A stretch of DNA of 64,000 nt from Jeotgalibacillus terrae (lineage in GTDB: Bacteria; Bacillota; Bacilli; Bacillales; Jeotgalibacillaceae): NCBI RefSeq assembly GCF_016908195.1, contig NZ_JAFBDK010000003.1, forward strand, positions 124,001-188,000. The letters are read 5' to 3'. Below, piece by piece: positions 61,380 through 64,000 of this stretch. The notes below the pieces were generated by a model. It was not told where the DNA came from, did not search any database, and saw only the letters and a program-made list of their open reading frames with translations. The translations under genes were made by a program, and so were the position numbers. The number at the start of each line of letters is the position of its first letter. The stretch's first letter is position 1.

Positions 61380-62258
61380 TTATTTTGTCACTGCTGTTTT
61401 TGAATAGTCATAGAAGCCCTTGCCTGTCTTCCGGCCAAGCTCACCTTTTTCCACTTTTTCAAGTATGCACGCAAACGGTTTATCTGCCGGATCACCTGTT
61501 TCCTGATAGCGCTGTTCCATTACAAACTGCGCGACATCCAGCCCTGAAAGATCCATCAGTTCAAACGGACCGATCGGATGGTTCAGTGCTTTTTTGCAGA
61601 TCAGATCAATGTCCTTGAAGTCCGCAATACCCTGCTCATATAGAGATACCGCTTCTTTTTGCAGCGCACCTAAAATACGGTTCGCAACAAACCCTGAGAT
61701 CTCTTTTTCTAACAGCACGCCTGTCCGGTTGATCTCACGGCACACCTCCATCGCAAGCGCAGCCGTTTCATCACTCGTCTCTTCACTTTTCACGACTTCC
61801 ACAAGGTCCATGACAAGCGGCGGGAAGAAGAAGTGCATATTGACAACTTTATCCGGACGGTTTGTCGCATCGGCAATCAGGCTGTTGACGATTGTTGAGC
61901 TGTTGGTTGCAAATACTGTGTGGGCTGGTGCATAGGCTTCAAGCTTTTTAAAGACCTCTCTTTTTACATCCAGCTTTTCCGTTACCGCTTCAATGACAAG
62001 GTCTGCTTCCTGCACGGCTTCTTCAATGTCCTGAGAAAAACGCAGCCGTTGAAACGCTTTCATTTTTTCGTCCTCAGAAATTTTTTCTTTTGACACCCAG
62101 CGATCCATAATGGCATGAAGCTTTGACTCTGCGTCCTGCAGTGCTTGTTCATTGATATCCTGAATCACTGTTTCGTATCCGCCAAGCGCACTCAACATTG
62201 CAATCTGATGTCCCATACTTCCTGATCCAATTACCGTTACGTTTTTCCCTTCACTCAT
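61380..62258 (-). CDS. 3-hydroxyacyl-CoA dehydrogenase (Hbd/PaaH type)
   Basis: 292 residues: Rossmann motif IGSGSMGHQIAMLSA, FFFPPLVMDLVEVV active-site segment with its His-bearing NMHFF upstream, and the C-terminal GRKTGKGFYDYSK. It oxidises L-3-hydroxyacyl-CoA with NAD. AAAGGAGG precedes the ATG. A palindromic operator 17 bp upstream marks a promoter here, so hbd may be the first gene of the downstream unit. Confidence 0.93.
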   Translation of the reverse strand: MSEGKNVTVIGSGSMGHQIAMLSALGGYETVIQDINEQALQDAESKLHAIMDRWVSKEKISEDEKMKAFQRLRFSQDIEEAVQEADLVIEAVTEKLDVKREVFKKLEAYAPAHTVFATNSSTIVNSLIADATNRPDKVVNMHFFFPPLVMDLVEVVKSEETSDETAALAMEVCREINRTGVLLEKEISGFVANRILGALQKEAVSLYEQGIADFKDIDLICKKALNHPIGPFELMDLSGLDVAQFVMEQRYQETGDPADKPFACILEKVEKGELGRKTGKGFYDYSKTAVTK

Positions 62259-62274
62259 GTTACTTCCTCCTTTG

Positions 62275-62290
62275 TACTAACCGGTTGGTA
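62275..62290. promoter_or_regulatory. Palindromic operator before the hydroxyacyl-CoA dehydrogenase gene
   Basis: TACTAACCGGTTGGTA is a 16-bp near-perfect palindrome (one mismatched pair). Its layout resembles sites of TetR repressors of acyl-CoA or phenylacetate genes. The TetR gene at 62513-63076 is the natural candidate. Confidence 0.65.
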
Positions 62291-62324
62291 TGTTTTCTTT
62301 GTTAAAAAAAGGCGTGTCAAAATT

Positions 62325-62470
62325 GAACTGCCTTTGCGAATCGTTTCGCTGCGCTTCAGGCGGATGCTTTCCGGACGGAGGTTGCTGAGCCTCCTCGCCT
62401 TCGGCTGTGGGGTCTCAGCTTCCCTCTATTCGTCCCGGAGTCACCGCCTTACGCTCCGCTACACTAAGAT
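62325..62470 (+). repeat. Diverged dispersed repeat related to the 179-bp element
   Basis: GC-rich, non-coding, with GGATGCTTTCCGGACGGAGG...GAGCCTCCTCGCC...GGGGTCTCAGC...CGTCCCGGAGTC. It shares the GCTTTCC, GCCTCCTCG and GGGGTCTCA landmarks in the same order as copies 1 and 2 but lacks their ends. It sits between hbd and the TetR gene. Confidence 0.6.
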
Positions 62471-62512
62471 AACTTTATAAACGTGAAGCTTAATTTTATC
62501 TTTTTTCTAAAC

Positions 62513-63076
62513 TCACAGCTCGATTCCTTTTAAAATCATGTCTGTAAATAGACGTGCAACTTCTTCTTCAGACTGATCGCCTTCAGGGTTGAACCACTGG
62601 TAGCTCCAGTTCGCCATGCCGAGTACGCCGAATGTTGCAATTGACGCATTCAGGTCTGAACGGAACTCCCCTTTTTCAATGCCTTCTTTTAAAAGCTCCT
62701 CAATCGTCAGCCGGAACTGATCCCGCTTTGGAATGATCTCAGCAAGACGTTCCTCATTCAGGTTGCGCATTTCCCTGAAAAACACCTTTGCACTTGCACC
62801 CTGCGTTTTAATATTGCTGATCAGCATATGCACGATCTCATACAGCTTTGTTTTGCAGTTTTTCGATTCATCCCGCATGATACTTTTCTGCTGCTCAAGT
62901 AAATCATTGATATAGCGCAGCTGAATATCCATCAACAGTTCTTCTTTACTGGAGAAGTAATAATAAAACGTCCCCTTTGTCACACCATTGGCTTCGACAA
63001 TATCCTGAATCGACGTTTCACTGAAACCCTTTTTCTCAAATAATCGTATGCTGTGTTCTGTTATTTTTTCCTTCAC
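62513..63076 (-). CDS. TetR-family regulator of fatty-acid degradation
   Basis: About 187 residues. The N-terminal helix-turn-helix (TSIQDIVEANGVTKGTFYYYFSSKEEL) is highly typical; the C-terminal domain has the TetR_C_33 or FadR-like layout expected to bind acyl-CoA. GTG 63076 has AGAGG 10 nt upstream; GTG 63085 is too close to it. Placed among acyl-CoA genes, so acyl-CoA-responsive repression is likely (inference). Confidence 0.9.
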   Translation of the reverse strand: MKEKITEHSIRLFEKKGFSETSIQDIVEANGVTKGTFYYYFSSKEELLMDIQLRYINDLLEQQKSIMRDESKNCKTKLYEIVHMLISNIKTQGASAKVFFREMRNLNEERLAEIIPKRDQFRLTIEELLKEGIEKGEFRSDLNASIATFGVLGMANWSYQWFNPEGDQSEEEVARLFTDMILKGIEL

Positions 63077-63127
63077 TGTCTTCACGCCTCTGTTTTAAAA
63101 GTATGGCTCAAATTGTATCACATGCCC

Positions 63128-63901
63128 TTACATGGCATGCGTGCCGCCATCGACGATCAGCACGTCCCCTGTCACATAAGCAGATGCTTTTGACGCAAGG
63201 AATAAGGCTGCACCCTTCAGGTCATCATCAGATCCGAACCGCTTCATCGGTGTTACTTCCATGATCGGATCCTTCCCCTGATCAATGATCGCTTTTGACA
63301 TCTTCGTTGGGAAAAAGCCTGGCGCAATCGCATTGACATTGATATTGTGCCTGCCCCATTTAACAGCGAGATCCTTCGTCATCGTAATGACCGCACCCTT
63401 ACTTGTGTTGTAGCCGATCGTATCCATTACCCGTGGATCCGTCCCGCCAAGCCCTGCAACAGAGGCGATGTTAATGATTTTTCCTGACTGCTGCTCAATC
63501 ATTTTTCTCCCTGCAGCCTGGCTCATCAAAAATGTACCTGTCACATTCACATCCATGACTTTCTTCCATGCTTCAAGCGGCATCTCTTCAGCACGCGCTC
63601 CCCATGTCGCGCCACTGTTATTTACTAAAATATCAATCGAACCAAACGTTTCTACTGTCTCATCCACCACGCGCTGCGCATCAGCTGGATCAGAGATATC
63701 ACACTGCAGTGCTAGTGTTTTGACACCCAGGTTCGCTAAACGGTCAGCCACTTCCTGACACGCCTCAAGCTTTCTTGAACAAATCACCACATTCGCTCCA
63801 GCCTCAGCAAACCCTTCAGTAATCTGCTCACCCAGGCCACGTCCGCCACCAGTCACAAGTGCCGTCTTTCCAGTCAGATCAAACAATTCCATTACCTTCA
63901 T
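63128..63901 (-). CDS. Short-chain dehydrogenase/reductase
   Basis: 257 residues: cofactor motif TGGGRGLG, NNSGA, the catalytic Ser in NIASVAG and Tyr-x-x-x-Lys in YNTSKG. The alternating core indicates NAD(P)-dependent oxidation of a hydroxyl or reduction of a keto group; a 3-oxoacyl substrate fits the cluster. ATG 63901 overlaps the preceding stop by 4 bp (ATGA). Confidence 0.92.
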   Translation of the reverse strand: MKVMELFDLTGKTALVTGGGRGLGEQITEGFAEAGANVVICSRKLEACQEVADRLANLGVKTLALQCDISDPADAQRVVDETVETFGSIDILVNNSGATWGARAEEMPLEAWKKVMDVNVTGTFLMSQAAGRKMIEQQSGKIINIASVAGLGGTDPRVMDTIGYNTSKGAVITMTKDLAVKWGRHNINVNAIAPGFFPTKMSKAIIDQGKDPIMEVTPMKRFGSDDDLKGAALFLASKASAYVTGDVLIVDGGTHAM

Positions 63902-64000
63902 CTTTCATTCCTCCCAGTTCCCTGATATTTCTTCAATTCAAGCCTGCCAATCTGAGCGCGGTGCACCTCATCCGGTCCATCCGCGAGCCGGAGCGTTCTT
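63898..64000 (-). CDS. Acyl-CoA dehydrogenase (ACAD10/11 type), C-terminal end only
   Basis: The last 34 codons of a gene that extends past the window edge. The peptide RTLRLADGPDEVHRAQIGRL is the characteristic C-terminus of ACAD10/11-like acyl-CoA dehydrogenases. It is coupled to the SDR gene and matches the ACAD10-like kinase further down the cluster. Confidence 0.85.
   Translation of the reverse strand, partial: RTLRLADGPDEVHRAQIGRLELKKYQGTGRNER

Overview
The window reads as the chromosome of a low-GC Gram-positive spore-former relative (Bacillales, most likely Planococcaceae such as Jeotgalibacillus or a close neighbour). This rests on strong AGGAGG-type ribosome binding sites, frequent TTG and GTG starts, sigma-A promoters, a CcpA-type cre site, Bacillus-like gene families and a subtilisin resembling the cold-active S41/S39 enzymes of Antarctic bacilli. 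The genus is an inference. No rRNA, tRNA, CRISPR array, intact insertion sequence or prophage was seen.

Layout. 1-1.2 kb: tail of a BceB/FtsX-type ABC permease. 1.4-6.9 kb: a formate/oxalate module (OFA-family MFS carrier, DUF2294 protein, FdhF/YdeP-type molybdoenzyme, FdhD). Two untranslated elements here share an AGCGAWCCTGT motif in front of a two-tier intrinsic terminator. The fdhF-fdhD pair is bracketed by inverted copies of a 179-bp repeat. 7.1-17 kb: a fructan/oligosaccharide locus on the minus strand (GH32 enzyme, lipoprotein binding protein, two LplB/LplC-type permeases, then a YesN/YesM-type two-component system with its own membrane-anchored binding protein). 17.1-19.6 kb: a LacI regulator and an orphan sugar-binding lipoprotein, each preceded by the same palindromic operator. 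19.9-22.6 kb: a TetR regulator with an alpha/beta hydrolase and a quinone-oxidoreductase-like enzyme. 22.8-24.8 kb: an Rrf2 regulator, a thioredoxin-reductase-like flavoprotein and a methyltransferase, with a clear operator. 26.7-28.9 kb: a polar amino-acid ABC transporter. 31.2-35.4 kb: an ABC-2 exporter divergent from an OmpR-type two-component system. 36.3-37.4 kb: a PadR regulator with two DUF1048 proteins.

37.6-57.9 kb is an accessory stretch of mostly single-gene units: Nudix hydrolases, GNAT acetyltransferases, SAM methyltransferases, DinB/DUF1569 proteins, a phosphotransferase, a CPBP protease, a secreted subtilisin, a DUF692 enzyme coupled to a 2H phosphoesterase, a PadR-DUF2812 unit, a tandem duplication of a small membrane protein and two short membrane peptides. 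58.1-64 kb is a fatty-acid (acyl-CoA) degradation cluster on the minus strand (acyl-CoA dehydrogenase, ACAD10-like phosphotransferase, thioesterase, 3-hydroxyacyl-CoA dehydrogenase, TetR regulator, SDR, and the end of a second acyl-CoA dehydrogenase).

The strongest candidates for something undescribed are the paired leader elements around the formate module (1.5-3.5 kb) and the inverted 179-bp repeats flanking fdhF-fdhD. Several local regulator/operator pairs can be read directly from the sequence (LacI, TetR, Rrf2, two PadR, and a palindrome before the 3-hydroxyacyl-CoA dehydrogenase gene).
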